From NCBI RefSeq assembly GCF_900091615.1, contig NZ_FMIA01000002.1, positions 5,270,001-5,334,000 on the forward strand: DNA of 64,000 nucleotides, written 5' to 3'. This document shows, in pieces, positions 1 to 8,441 of the stretch. The DNA is from Micromonospora yangpuensis (GTDB lineage: Bacteria > Actinomycetota > Actinomycetes > Mycobacteriales > Micromonosporaceae). The notes beneath the pieces were generated by a model. That model ran no database searches and was not told where the DNA came from. It was given only the letters and a program-made list of their open reading frames with translations. The translations under genes were made by a program, and so were the position numbers. Numbering within the stretch: position 1 is the first letter of the stretch; each line of letters opens with the position of its first letter.

Positions 1-315
1 ACCGAAGGCCAACTCGTCCCAGAGGAACCAGAACCGGTCCTGCCCGGGGGTGCCGAAGAGGTACACCTGCAGGTCCTCGTTGATGGTGATCCGGCCGAAG
101 TCCATCGCCACCGTGGTGGTGGACTTCGTCTCCACCCCGGAGAGGTCGTCGGTGCCGATGCCGGCCCCGGTGAGCACCTCCTCGGTCTGCAACGGGCGAA
201 CCTCACTCAACGCGCTCACCAGCGTCGTCTTGCCGGCGCCGAAGCCGCCGGCGATGAGGATCTTCAGGGCCAGTGGCACCCGGTGCCCGTTTCGATCAGA
301 GCGCGCGAAGTCCAC
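1..315 (-). CDS. Conservon small GTPase (CvnD-like), partial at window edge
   Basis: Last gene of a four-gene conservon; only the first 105 codons lie in the window. These Ras/Mgl-like GTPases are thought to act as switches associated with the membrane-bound sensor kinase. Seen: a P-loop GGFGAGKTT about 20 residues in and a GTPGQDRF switch II motif near residue 90, which fit the family. The chosen start is GTG at 315, which overlaps the 3' end of the DUF742 gene by 20 bases, the usual coupled arrangement. The C-terminal half, with the guanine-specificity motif, lies beyond base 1, so GTP specificity cannot be checked here. Confidence 0.9.
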   Translation of the reverse strand, partial: MDFARSDRNGHRVPLALKILIAGGFGAGKTTLVSALSEVRPLQTEEVLTGAGIGTDDLSGVETKSTTTVAMDFGRITINEDLQVYLFGTPGQDRFWFLWDELAFG

Positions 316-685
316 TGACCACCGCCTTGAGAATGTTGTCGTCGGGAAGGAACGTGCGCCGGGGCGGCTCGTGCACCGAGACGAGCCCTCCGGCGAGCAG
401 GTCACCGAGCAGCACCCGGACCACGCCCAGCGCGAGATCGAGCCGGGCGGCCAGCTCCGCCACCGGCACCGGTCGCCGGGCCAGCTCGATCAGCCGACGG
501 TGCTCCGGATGCAGGCCACGGTGCCCGTCCGGGTCGGCGCCCGGATCGGCCAGCACGAACGCCACCAGGTCGAACCCCTCGACCGCCGGCCGGACCCGAC
601 CACCGGTCAGGGTGTACGGGCGGACGACCGGACCGGCATCGTCGTCCAGCCACTCGTGCTGGGGGCCAGGAGACTCAGTCCGCAT
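296..685 (-). CDS. DUF742 protein (CvnC-like)
   Basis: 129-residue DUF742 protein, the third conservon member. The family start is recognisable: an acidic N-terminus, then VRPYTLTGGR at about residues 20-30, followed by a winged-helix-like segment with repeated LIELARRP and VRVLLGDLLAGGLV. The protein probably bridges the roadblock protein and the GTPase; its biochemical activity is not established. It overlaps the roadblock gene upstream by 11 bases and the GTPase downstream by 20, so the four genes are almost certainly one translationally coupled operon. Confidence 0.92.
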   Translation of the reverse strand: MRTESPGPQHEWLDDDAGPVVRPYTLTGGRVRPAVEGFDLVAFVLADPGADPDGHRGLHPEHRRLIELARRPVPVAELAARLDLALGVVRVLLGDLLAGGLVSVHEPPRRTFLPDDNILKAVVSGLRAL

Positions 686-1097
686 CGGTGGTCCCCGCCG
701 GCGGGCGAAGCGGCGTGCTGAGGTACTCCCCGACCCGGGTCACCAACATCGCCATCTCGTACGCGACCAGGCCGATGTCGGCGTCGGCGTCGCTGGCCAC
801 AGCGAGGCACGCGCCCTGCCCGGCCGCGGTGACGAAAAGGTACGCCGACTCCATCTCCACCACAGTCTGCCGGACCGGTCCGGCGTCGAGCTGCCGGCTC
901 GCGCCCTTGGCCAGGCTGGAGAAGCCGGACGCCATGGCGCACAGATGCTCGGCGTCGGCCCGGTCCAGACCGGCGGAGGAGCCGAGCAGCAACCCGTCCG
1001 CCGACAGCACCACCGCCTGGCGGGCGGCCGGCACCCTTTCCACCAGCTCGTCGAGCAGCCAGTCCAGGTCGGCACTCTGCCTCGTCGATTGCACCAC
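675..1097 (-). CDS. Roadblock/LC7 domain protein (CvnB-like)
   Basis: 140 residues, a single roadblock/LC7 fold that usually regulates the nucleotide state of a partner small GTPase. Visible features are the VLSADGLLLGSS strand-turn near residue 30 and the ASGFSSLAKG helix. Its GTG start overlaps the stop of the kinase gene (TAGTG), and its 3' end overlaps the DUF742 gene. Conservons of this type (cvnA-D in Streptomyces) affect development and secondary metabolism; the signal they sense is mostly unknown. Confidence 0.92.
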   Translation of the reverse strand: MVQSTRQSADLDWLLDELVERVPAARQAVVLSADGLLLGSSAGLDRADAEHLCAMASGFSSLAKGASRQLDAGPVRQTVVEMESAYLFVTAAGQGACLAVASDADADIGLVAYEMAMLVTRVGEYLSTPLRPPAGTTDAD

Positions 1098-3364
1098 TAG
1101 GCGTCCCTCTCAGTCGTGGTGGGGGGTTCGGGAGTCGCGGCCGGATCGACCGGCCGGACCTGGGCGGCGCCGATCTGGCGGCCCCGGGCGGTACCGGCCT
1201 GGAGGGCCGACATGATCCGGCGCATCTCCTCCGGCGACCGCGGGCTGGGGGTGTCCCCCACCGGTTGCCGCGGACCACGCGTGGCCGGCCCACGGCTGCG
1301 GACCCGACGGGGCAGGCCCTCGGTGTCCGGGTTGAGGTCGACCGGGCCGACCCGGTCGGCGGTGAGCGGAACCACCGGCGTCGACGCGGCAGGTCTCTCC
1401 CGGGTGATCCGTCCGCCGCGGGGGCGGGGCTGGGCCGGCAGCCGGGTCACCCGGGCCATCCGCTCCTGCGACGGCCCGGACACCGCCGGCTCGTCGGTGA
1501 TCAGGTCCGCCGGGATCAGCACGGTCGCGGTGATCCCGGCGTGCTCGGAGGTGTCCAGCCGGACCCGGATGCCGTGCCGCGCCGCAAGCCGGGCCACCAC
1601 GAAGAGGCCGAGTCGGGCGCTCTCGGCGGGGTTGAAGTCGGGCGGGTCGACCAACCGGCGGTTGGCCTCCTCGACCGCGGCGGGAGTCATCCCCAGCCCC
1701 CGGTCGACGATCTCGACGGTGTACCCGTCGGGCCCCCGCCGGCCGCTGACCTCGACCCGGGTGTGCGGCGGGGAGAAGGCGGTGGCGTTCTCGATCAGCT
1801 CGGCAAGCAGGTGGATCACGTCACCGACGGCCCGACCGAGGGCGGCCGCCGGAGCCAGGGTCGTCAGGTCGACCCGCTCGTAGGACTCGACCTCGCCGGT
1901 GGCGCCCCGGACCAGGTCGACCACGGCGACCGGGTGCCGCCAGCCCCGACCGGGTGCCGCACCGGCCAGGATGACCAGGTCCTCGGCGTGCCGGCGCAGC
2001 CGGGTGGCGAGGTGGTCGACGCGGAACAGCTCGGCCAGCTCGTCCGGGTCCTCGGCGCGCCGTTCCAGCCGGTCCAGCACGGCCAACTGCCGGTGCACCA
2101 GCCCCTGGCTGCGGCGGGCGATGTTGAGGAACACCTCGTTGAGACCGCGCCGCAGGGTGACCTCGTGCACCGCCGCCTGGATCGCCGTACGGCCCACCTC
2201 GTTGAAGGCCCGACCCACCGCGCCGATCTCGTCGCGGCCGTACTCCAGGGGTGGGGCCTCGCGCGCGATGTCGACGTCCTCGCCCCGGCGGAGCCGGCTC
2301 AGCACGTCGGGCAGCCGGTGGTCGGCCATCTCCTGGGCGGCGGCCCGGATGGAGGTCAGTCGGTGCACCAGGGACCGCCCCACCCGCAACGCCACCAGCA
2401 CGGCGACCAGCACGGCGACCAGTCCGAGCAGCCCGGCCGCGCCGAGCCGGGCCAGGACGCCGACCGCGACCGGCACCGTCCGCTCGGCCAGCGCGTCGGC
2501 CTGCCCCAGTTCGAAGTCCCGCATGGCCTCCTGCACGGCGTCGTGGCTGGACCGCCACTCGCCCAGGGCCACCCGGGGGCGGGCTCGGCTGGCGACGAGG
2601 TCGTCCTGCATGGTCCGGAGCCGGACGAAGGCCTCCTGCTCGGTCAGCCGGCGGTAGCTGGCCCGGTCCGCCTGGGGCAGCTCGGCCACCGCGCCCTCGA
2701 CCAGGAAACGCTGGTTGCCGATGACCTGCACGAGCCGGGTGTGCTCGCCCTCGGCGTACCGGCCGGCGGTGGACGCACCGGCGACCAGCGCGTCGGCCTG
2801 GGCGAGCAGTTCCCGGGACCTCCCCAGGTCGGTGAGGGCACCGACCTGCCGGTTGAGGTCCGCGTCCGGCAGGGTGGCCAGGGCCGCGAAGCCCTGGAAG
2901 GCCGAGGTGACCATGCCGGTGTAGAGGCCGAGCGCGCCGATCCGGTCCACCTGGCGGCGGTCGATGAAGCCGCGGCCGGCGGGCAGGGCGTCCAGGGTAC
3001 CGACGAACTCGTCGAGTCGGCTGTCGAGCAGGTCGTTGGCGGCGTCCCGCAGGGGCTCGCCGTCGATCCGTCGACGCAGCTCGGCCACGGCGGCGTCGGT
3101 ACGCCGTCGCTGCTCGTCCAGTTCGGACGAGCCGCCGTCGTCGGCCAGGTAGATCATCGACAGGCGGCGTTCGTTCTGCAGCTCGGCCACCACCTGTTCA
3201 CCCGGACGGCCGAAGTCGTCAAGCAGGGTCTGCGCGTCGAGCAGGTCGCGGGCCGGTCCCACGGTGAGCGTGGTCGCGAAGATCCACAATGCCACCAGCG
3301 CGGCCACCGGGGTGACGACCAGCGCGGCCAGCTTGCCGCGGATCGGCCAGTCACGCGTGTTCAT
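1097..3364 (-). CDS. Nitrate-sensor-like histidine kinase (CvnA-like)
   Basis: First gene of the conservon, about 755 residues. Seen: an N-terminal membrane segment (LAALVVTPVAALVALW), a long extracytoplasmic helical region resembling the nitrate/nitrite-sensing (NIT) domain, a second membrane segment (LLGLVAVLVAVLVALRV), a HAMP-like stretch and an HATPase_c domain with N-box ENATAFSPPHT and G-box LGMTP. The C-terminal 150 residues are Pro/Arg rich and look disordered. I start it at ATG 3364, preceded by GCGAGG six bases away; the open frame runs on to 3406. No classical phospho-accepting His box is obvious, which is common in CvnA proteins. The ligand is unknown. Confidence 0.9.
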   Translation of the reverse strand: MNTRDWPIRGKLAALVVTPVAALVALWIFATTLTVGPARDLLDAQTLLDDFGRPGEQVVAELQNERRLSMIYLADDGGSSELDEQRRRTDAAVAELRRRIDGEPLRDAANDLLDSRLDEFVGTLDALPAGRGFIDRRQVDRIGALGLYTGMVTSAFQGFAALATLPDADLNRQVGALTDLGRSRELLAQADALVAGASTAGRYAEGEHTRLVQVIGNQRFLVEGAVAELPQADRASYRRLTEQEAFVRLRTMQDDLVASRARPRVALGEWRSSHDAVQEAMRDFELGQADALAERTVPVAVGVLARLGAAGLLGLVAVLVAVLVALRVGRSLVHRLTSIRAAAQEMADHRLPDVLSRLRRGEDVDIAREAPPLEYGRDEIGAVGRAFNEVGRTAIQAAVHEVTLRRGLNEVFLNIARRSQGLVHRQLAVLDRLERRAEDPDELAELFRVDHLATRLRRHAEDLVILAGAAPGRGWRHPVAVVDLVRGATGEVESYERVDLTTLAPAAALGRAVGDVIHLLAELIENATAFSPPHTRVEVSGRRGPDGYTVEIVDRGLGMTPAAVEEANRRLVDPPDFNPAESARLGLFVVARLAARHGIRVRLDTSEHAGITATVLIPADLITDEPAVSGPSQERMARVTRLPAQPRPRGGRITRERPAASTPVVPLTADRVGPVDLNPDTEGLPRRVRSRGPATRGPRQPVGDTPSPRSPEEMRRIMSALQAGTARGRQIGAAQVRPVDPAATPEPPTTTERDA

Positions 3365-3786
3365 CGCAACCTCGCCCGGAAGGGTGACAGGAAGGAGCAG
3401 CAGCACCCCTCGGGCGTTTCACCCCGGCCACGGTGCCGGGGCACCGGTACGGGCACCGTGGGCAGGATACGTAATCCACGGCCGATGCACTACCGGCTGT
3501 TGCCCGCTCCGCTACCACGCGGGACCGTCGACAAGGGACAATCAGGGACGAGTGCCCCGGAGCTTCGGGCGAACGCTCTTGCCTGCCGTCGCACCCCCGG
3601 ATCGACCCGGCATCGCCCCTGACGAGGACCGGTCGCACCGAATCGGAGGTTCGTCCCGCCGGTCGCGGTTGATCCGGTTACGGGTACGCGCTTTGCCCGA
3701 GTTCCGGCGGGCTCCGAGGAAAGTGCCCCGGATCGGGATTGACGACCACCGCCAGCAGGGAATACCAGGGGGCGAAGGAGGAGCCC
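3365..3786. other. Divergent intergenic region, 422 bp
   Basis: It separates the conservon (minus) from the hypothetical gene at 3787 (plus) and must hold both promoters. The only repeat I see is an 11-mer AGTGCCCCGGA at 3551-3561 and 3723-3733. A ribosome binding site GGAGGA lies just before 3787. I cannot assign a convincing promoter or a small gene. Confidence 0.5.
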
Positions 3787-4497
3787 ATGTCGCCCACGCA
3801 GGTAATCGTGTTGGTGCTCGTCGTACTGGCCCTCGTGGCCGTGGCCGCCGTCGTGGTGGTCGCCAGCCGACGACGCGCGCTCAAACAGCGGTTCGGTCCG
3901 GAGTACGACCGGGTGATCGCGGAACGGGACAGTCGCAGCGCTGCCGAGCGTGAGCTGCGGGACCGGGAGCGCCGCCACGCCGAACTCACCCTCACCCCGC
4001 TCGCCCCCGAGTCCCGGGCCCGCTACGCCGCGGCCTGGGAGGAACTCCAGGTCCGTTTCGTCGACTCGCCCAAGGACACCGTGGGCGACGCGCACGAACT
4101 GGTCAGCCGGCTCATCACCGAACGTGGCTACCCGACCGGTGACTTCTCGGACCAGGTCGCCCACCTCTCCGTGGAGCACAACCGGACGCTCGGCCACTAC
4201 CGGGACGCCCACGAGATCCACCAGCGCAACGAGCGCGGTGAGGCCAGCACCGAGGAGCTGCGCCAGGCCGTGGTGCACTACCGGGCCCTCTTCACCGACC
4301 TGCTCGGCACCGAGCCGACCAGCGCCGGTCACCCCACCCGGCACACCGGTGCCGACACCGGACAGACCGACCACCCCACCGGACAGACCGGTGCCACCGA
4401 CGAGCCGGCCCGTACCACCGGGGCGGACGACCGGACCCGCACTCCGCAGCAGCGCCAGCAGGAGCAGGAAAACCCGCACGACGTACCGAGCCGTTGA
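3787..4497 (+). CDS. Membrane-anchored hypothetical protein
   Basis: 236 residues from ATG 3787, chosen because GGAGGA lies six bases upstream. One N-terminal membrane helix (VIVLVLVVLALVAVAAVVVVA, residues about 6-26) is followed by a basic RRR stop-transfer, so the rest probably faces the cytoplasm. Residues about 80-180 form a charged helical domain (WEELQVRFVDSPK ... EELRQAVVHYRALF) shared with the next gene product. The last 60 residues are Thr/Gly/Asp-rich imperfect repeats (HPTRHTGADTGQ, HPTGQTGATDE). Function unknown. It forms an operon with 4512-5444, 14 bases downstream. Confidence 0.85.
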   Translation: MSPTQVIVLVLVVLALVAVAAVVVVASRRRALKQRFGPEYDRVIAERDSRSAAERELRDRERRHAELTLTPLAPESRARYAAAWEELQVRFVDSPKDTVGDAHELVSRLITERGYPTGDFSDQVAHLSVEHNRTLGHYRDAHEIHQRNERGEASTEELRQAVVHYRALFTDLLGTEPTSAGHPTRHTGADTGQTDHPTGQTGATDEPARTTGADDRTRTPQQRQQEQENPHDVPSR

Positions 4498-4511
4498 GGA
4501 GGCCGCCCAGG

Positions 4512-5444
4512 ATGCGCCAGGACCAGCAGCAGGTGAACAAGGACCAGCCCGAGGTCGTCCGGTCCACGCCGGTGTCCGTACCGCCGACGGAGGAGACGAA
4601 CTCCGGCGGTACGTACCGTGGCGGTCGGGACGGCGTACCGGAGGACGCGCTGGACGACCGGGGGACCTTCGACGACCCGTCGGTCCGCGACGAGCGGGCC
4701 GGCCGGGGTGGCAGCGACGACTTCCACGAGCCCGCACCGGTGCCGACCGCCTTCGGCGCGACCACGGTCGGCAGCGCGGTGGCCGCGTCGGCGCTGGCCG
4801 GTGGCCGGCCGGAGGACGAGCGGGATCCGCGCGGGGAGGACACCGCCCGCCCCGGTGACGGGGCGCCCGGGCGGACCGACCGGTTCGACGACGAGCGGGC
4901 CGACCCGACCGCGGCCGACCGCCTGCACCGCGCCGACCCGGACGGCGACCACCGGTCCGACCCGACGGAGGAACGCGACGGCGGTGACCGGGTGCTGCGC
5001 AGCGTTCCGGGCGACCGCACCGTCGCGGCGGGCGCGGCCGGCTACGGCCGGACCGACGCCGCCTCGGTCGACCCCGACGCAGGTCCGACGCTGACCACCG
5101 GCCCCGGCACGGAGACCGGTACCGGCAGGGCCGGACTCGACGACGCCGACGAGCCCTCGTCGAGCGTGCCGGCAGACGCGGCACGGCTCTTCGACCCGGG
5201 CACCGCACAGGGTTTCCGGGACCGCTGGCGCGACGTCCAACTGCGCTTCGTGGACGACCCGAAGGCCGCCGTGGGCGAGGCACAGTCCCTGGTGGACGAG
5301 GCGATCCAGGCACTCGCCTCGGCGCTGGCCGCACAGAAGGAGAAGCTGGGCAGCTGGCAGGACGCCGGCTCCGCCGACACCGAGCAGCTGCGGGTCTCGG
5401 TCCGCCAGTACCGGGACTTCCTGGACCGGGTGCTCGGCCGCTAG
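4512..5444 (+). CDS. Acidic hypothetical protein, paralogous C-terminal domain
   Basis: 310 residues. ATG 4512 is preceded by GAGGAGG nine bases upstream; this ribosome site overlaps the stop of the previous gene. The first 215 residues are a low-complexity Asp/Arg/Gly region, probably disordered. The last 90 residues (WRDVQLRFVDDPKAAVGEA ... TEQLRVSVRQYRDFLDRVL) match the helical domain of the upstream protein almost motif for motif, so the two share a duplicated domain. There is no membrane segment here, suggesting a cytoplasmic partner of the membrane-anchored paralogue. Function unknown. Confidence 0.85.
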   Translation: MRQDQQQVNKDQPEVVRSTPVSVPPTEETNSGGTYRGGRDGVPEDALDDRGTFDDPSVRDERAGRGGSDDFHEPAPVPTAFGATTVGSAVAASALAGGRPEDERDPRGEDTARPGDGAPGRTDRFDDERADPTAADRLHRADPDGDHRSDPTEERDGGDRVLRSVPGDRTVAAGAAGYGRTDAASVDPDAGPTLTTGPGTETGTGRAGLDDADEPSSSVPADAARLFDPGTAQGFRDRWRDVQLRFVDDPKAAVGEAQSLVDEAIQALASALAAQKEKLGSWQDAGSADTEQLRVSVRQYRDFLDRVLGR

Positions 5445-5525
5445 ACCGACCGGCGTCACGGACGCCCGGACCCGGCAGCGTCCACGGACGCGCAGCACAA
5501 CGGCGTCACGGACGCCGGACCGTAC

Positions 5526-5565
5526 CGCGAACGGCCCCGACCGGCATCGGTCGGGGCCGTTCGCG
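5526..5565. terminator. 18-bp perfect hairpin
   Basis: The arms 5526-5543 and 5548-5565 are perfectly complementary (18 bp) around a four-base GCAT loop. It lies 80 bases after the 4512-5444 stop, with no T-run, as is usual for actinobacterial terminators. Confidence 0.8.
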
Positions 5566-5688
5566 TGTCCACCCCGCCCCGACGTCGGCCATCGGCGCGC
5601 AGCGGGACGGACCACGTCGGCATGCCCGCCGTCCAGCGGGGTACGCGAGTGGGACGAGGACACGCCGCTGGGACAGGAGGGCAGCGAG

Positions 5689-6060
5689 ATGACGGATCGG
5701 GACGCCGGACGCGACCGGCCGCTGGAGGAAAGCCCCGAGGTGGCTGCGGCGGTGGACGACGAGACGACGGTGGCCGGGTTGCGTACCCCCGGTGGCGGCG
5801 TCGACGCGGACACCCCACGTTTCGCCGAGCCGGGTGAACAGGTGGACGCCGCCCCGACCACCGAGGATCTGCTCGGCGACCCGTACGGGGCCGGCACCGG
5901 CGCCGGCGGGGACAACATCCGTACCGGGGGCGAACAACCGTGGGAGCCGACCGACCTGGTCGCCGCGCGGGGTCAGGACCCGACCCCGGAGAACCTCGAA
6001 CGGGCCCGGCGCGACCTGGCCGAGCAGGGGTCGGCCGCGGTGGAACGGACGGTGCCCTGA
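5689..6060 (+). CDS. Small acidic hypothetical protein
   Basis: 123 residues, from ATG 5689 with GGAGG eight bases upstream. It is rich in Asp, Glu, Thr and Gly, with no membrane segment, signal peptide or Cys, and is probably mostly disordered. The C-terminus has a short helical piece (TPENLERARRDLAEQGSAAVERT). I do not recognise a family. It has its own position between two strong hairpins (5526-5565 and 6077-6116), so it is probably transcribed alone. Strong codon bias and a clear ribosome site support a real gene. Confidence 0.75.
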   Translation: MTDRDAGRDRPLEESPEVAAAVDDETTVAGLRTPGGGVDADTPRFAEPGEQVDAAPTTEDLLGDPYGAGTGAGGDNIRTGGEQPWEPTDLVAARGQDPTPENLERARRDLAEQGSAAVERTVP

Positions 6061-6076
6061 TCCGGGGCGACGGGGT

Positions 6077-6116
6077 GGGTCCCCGACCCGACCAGTGACG
6101 GTCGGGTCGGGGACCC
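6077..6116. terminator. 17-bp perfect hairpin between convergent genes
   Basis: The arms 6077-6093 and 6100-6116 pair perfectly around a six-base loop (AGTGAC). It lies between the stop at 6060 (plus) and the GH6 stop at 6172 (minus), so it can serve both directions. Confidence 0.85.
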
Positions 6117-6171
6117 GGGGGGACCTGCCGCTCGGTGCCTCACTACCGGAGCGACGGGCAGGCGTTGCCGA

Positions 6172-7950
6172 TCAGAGCGCCGGGTAGGCGTTGCGCATCA
6201 GCTCGGCGAACTGCGCGGAGAACCAGGCGCCCGAGATCGGGGCGTCGGCCAGCGCGCCGGAACGGCTGAAGCCGTTGCGGGCGTTTCCGTTGTACGTCGG
6301 GTCGCACATCCGGTCGAAGCCCTTGCCCTCGTTGTTCGGGATCTCCTTGCTGGAGCCGTCCGACTCACCCGGCGGCTTCACCCAGACGTAGGCGTCGATA
6401 CCCGGCTCCGGAGCGGCCTTGGGACGCTCGCCCAGGCCGGCACCGGACTGGTTGCACCAGTTGCCGGCGTGGATCCGCCGGTCGACCCGACCGCCGTCGA
6501 CGTAGGCGTCCACGCTGGTCGACGGGCCCGGGCCGGTGGGCCGGGCCGAGCCGCCCCAGCCGTTGCGGGAGGTGTCGATCAGCATGCCGATGCTGGAGCT
6601 GAAGCCCTTGCTGATCAGCTCGTTGCGGAACGCCTGGGCGAAGGTGAGCTCGTCGGTGTAGAAGTTCCAGTCGACCCACTTGGACTGGCGGACGGACTGG
6701 CCGTTCACCTGGTCGGTGATCTTGACGTACGGCTCCTTCAACGCGGAGTAGTTCGCCGTGTTGACGATGAAGCCGTGCACGTTGGCCGGGGTGGCGCCGG
6801 ACGCGCCGGCGGCCTCACGCAGGACGGTTGCCGACGGGCTGAAGTTGCTGTCCCAACCGAGCCAGCCGTGGTGGCCGGCGTCGATGTAGTTGTAGACGTT
6901 CGGGATCGCGCCCAGCTTGGCGATGGCGTAACCGACCCCGTTGACGTAGGCACCGTTGGCCTTGACCGTGTCACACATCGCGGTGCCGCCCGGGTTGCCG
7001 GAGGTGTTGGTCACCAGGTTCGGCAGCGAGTCGATCTCGACGATGTTGATGATCCGCAGGTTGCGGTACTTGGCGTCACCCTGGATCGCCGCGATCGGGT
7101 CGATGTACTCGGCCTTGTAGCGGGGCAGCTCGTTCGCCTTCAGCTCACCGTTGGAGGCGAGCGCGGCGCAGTCGCGACCGGGCAGGTTGTAGATGACGAA
7201 CTGGATGTACTGGGCACCCTGCGCCAGGGCCGCGTCCAGGTGGTTCCGGACGCCCATCGCGCCGTTGGAGCTGCTGTCCGGGGTGCCGTTGATCGCCGCG
7301 ATCCGGTCGATCCAGACGGCGGTCGGGTTGTTGGAGACCCGGTTACCACCGGCCACCGACTCGGCCTTGGCCTTCCACTCCGGGTTCACGTACCCCTTGG
7401 CGTTCAGGTAGGGGTTGTCCACCCGCGGCCCGCCGGGCGGCGGGGTCGTCGGCGGCGTGGTGGGCGGCGTGGTCGGCGGAGTGGTGGGGGGCGTGGTGGG
7501 CGGGGTGGTCGGGTTGGTGGTGCCACCGTTGCAGACCGTGCCGTTCAGGGTGAACGAGGTCGGCTTCGGGTTGCTGCCACTCCACGCGCCGTTGAAGCCG
7601 AAGCTGGTCGACCCACCGGAGGCGATGCTGCCGTTGTACGACAGGCTCTTCGCCGTCACCTGGCTACCGCTCTGGGTGATCTCGGCGGACCAGCCCTGCT
7701 GGACCCGCTGGCTGCTGTTGGGGAACGTCCAGTTCAACGTCCAGCCGTTGACCGCGTCACCGATGTTCTTGATGGTGACGTTGGCGGTGAAGCCACCCTG
7801 CCACTCGTTGGACGTCCACGTCACGTCACACTGCGTCGCGGCGTGCGCCGCAGTGACCGGAAGGGTCACCAGCCCGCCCGCGACCAGGGCGCCCGCGCCG
7901 GCGAGCGCGATTGCCCGGCGTTGGCCGGACAGCCTTCTCCACACATTCAT
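6172..7950 (-). CDS. Secreted GH6 cellobiohydrolase with CBM2
   Basis: 592 residues from ATG 7950 (GGAG nine bases upstream). Order: signal peptide of about 37 residues ending AAHA; family 2 carbohydrate-binding module (about 39-140, two Cys, conserved Trp residues); a TTPPTTPP linker of seven units; GH6 catalytic domain to the C-terminus. GH6 landmarks seen: VIYNLPGRDCAA, IVEIDSLPNLVTN, YIDAGHHGWLGWDSN, GMLIDTSRNGWGG and WVKPPGESDGS. The IEIDSLPN form and full-length loops match exo-acting cellobiohydrolases such as Thermobifida Cel6B and Cellulomonas CbhA rather than endoglucanases. It should release cellobiose from cellulose outside the cell. A CebR-like operator lies about 250 bp upstream. 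Confidence 0.95.
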   Translation of the reverse strand: MNVWRRLSGQRRAIALAGAGALVAGGLVTLPVTAAHAATQCDVTWTSNEWQGGFTANVTIKNIGDAVNGWTLNWTFPNSSQRVQQGWSAEITQSGSQVTAKSLSYNGSIASGGSTSFGFNGAWSGSNPKPTSFTLNGTVCNGGTTNPTTPPTTPPTTPPTTPPTTPPTTPPPGGPRVDNPYLNAKGYVNPEWKAKAESVAGGNRVSNNPTAVWIDRIAAINGTPDSSSNGAMGVRNHLDAALAQGAQYIQFVIYNLPGRDCAALASNGELKANELPRYKAEYIDPIAAIQGDAKYRNLRIINIVEIDSLPNLVTNTSGNPGGTAMCDTVKANGAYVNGVGYAIAKLGAIPNVYNYIDAGHHGWLGWDSNFSPSATVLREAAGASGATPANVHGFIVNTANYSALKEPYVKITDQVNGQSVRQSKWVDWNFYTDELTFAQAFRNELISKGFSSSIGMLIDTSRNGWGGSARPTGPGPSTSVDAYVDGGRVDRRIHAGNWCNQSGAGLGERPKAAPEPGIDAYVWVKPPGESDGSSKEIPNNEGKGFDRMCDPTYNGNARNGFSRSGALADAPISGAWFSAQFAELMRNAYPAL

Positions 7951-8441
7951 GCCAGTGATCTCCTTGGGCGAGACCGGGCCCTGGGTTCGACCCGGCAATA
8001 CGGCCCCGGGGACGTCCGTTCGGACGGCCTTCGGTGCCACGGGATTTCGGGGGGTGCCCGACCCGGACGGGCTTGGTGGTGGTGTGACGGTCGGCTCGCA
8101 CGGCCGGCCGGTGGCGGAGTGTCGTACCGGCGAACCGGCTGCCCTCGACGCTCTACCTGTCGCGGTGTGGCTCCGCTAACCGCGTGCAGCGATTCTTGCA
8201 TGGGAGCGCTTCCATGGCAACGGGTCGATTAATTATCGCTCACTTCGCAGGTCACGGCGGCAACCTGACGGTCATTTCCACTCTCCCGAGGGAACCGCAA
8301 GAAGATTCGTATGGTTTTCTCATATTGGGGCTACTTGTCCGCTTTGTCGCCGTACCGTGGCGTCAGTGACTGGACAGGACCTCAGCCACTCCGCGCCCGG
8401 TTTGGTGCGGCCGTGTCACGCGTGAAAGGCAGGGAAGTGTG
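7951..8441. other. Divergent control region of cellulase and beta-helix genes, 491 bp
   Basis: It holds the cellulase leader and promoter (minus) and the promoter of the beta-helix gene (plus). The CebR-like palindrome at 8201-8214 is the one clear element. The stretch 8215-8340 is distinctly AT-richer than its surroundings (for example CGATTAATTATCG), consistent with promoter DNA. I see no further gene. Confidence 0.6.
8201..8214. promoter_or_regulatory. CebR-like operator
   Basis: TGGGAGCGCTTCCA differs at one position from TGGGAGCGCTCCCA, the site bound by the LacI-family cello-oligosaccharide repressor CebR in Streptomyces and relatives. Its position upstream of a cellobiohydrolase fits induction by cellobiose. 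CebR itself is not in the window. Confidence 0.8.

Noticed and set aside
1265..3622. Long plus-strand frame antisense to the conservon kinase
   Set aside because: Same cause. The minus-strand kinase has clear domains and third-position bias; this frame has neither.
7440..7510. Short tandem repeats in the cellulase gene
   Set aside because: They encode the expected TTPPTTPP linker of a secreted modular enzyme.
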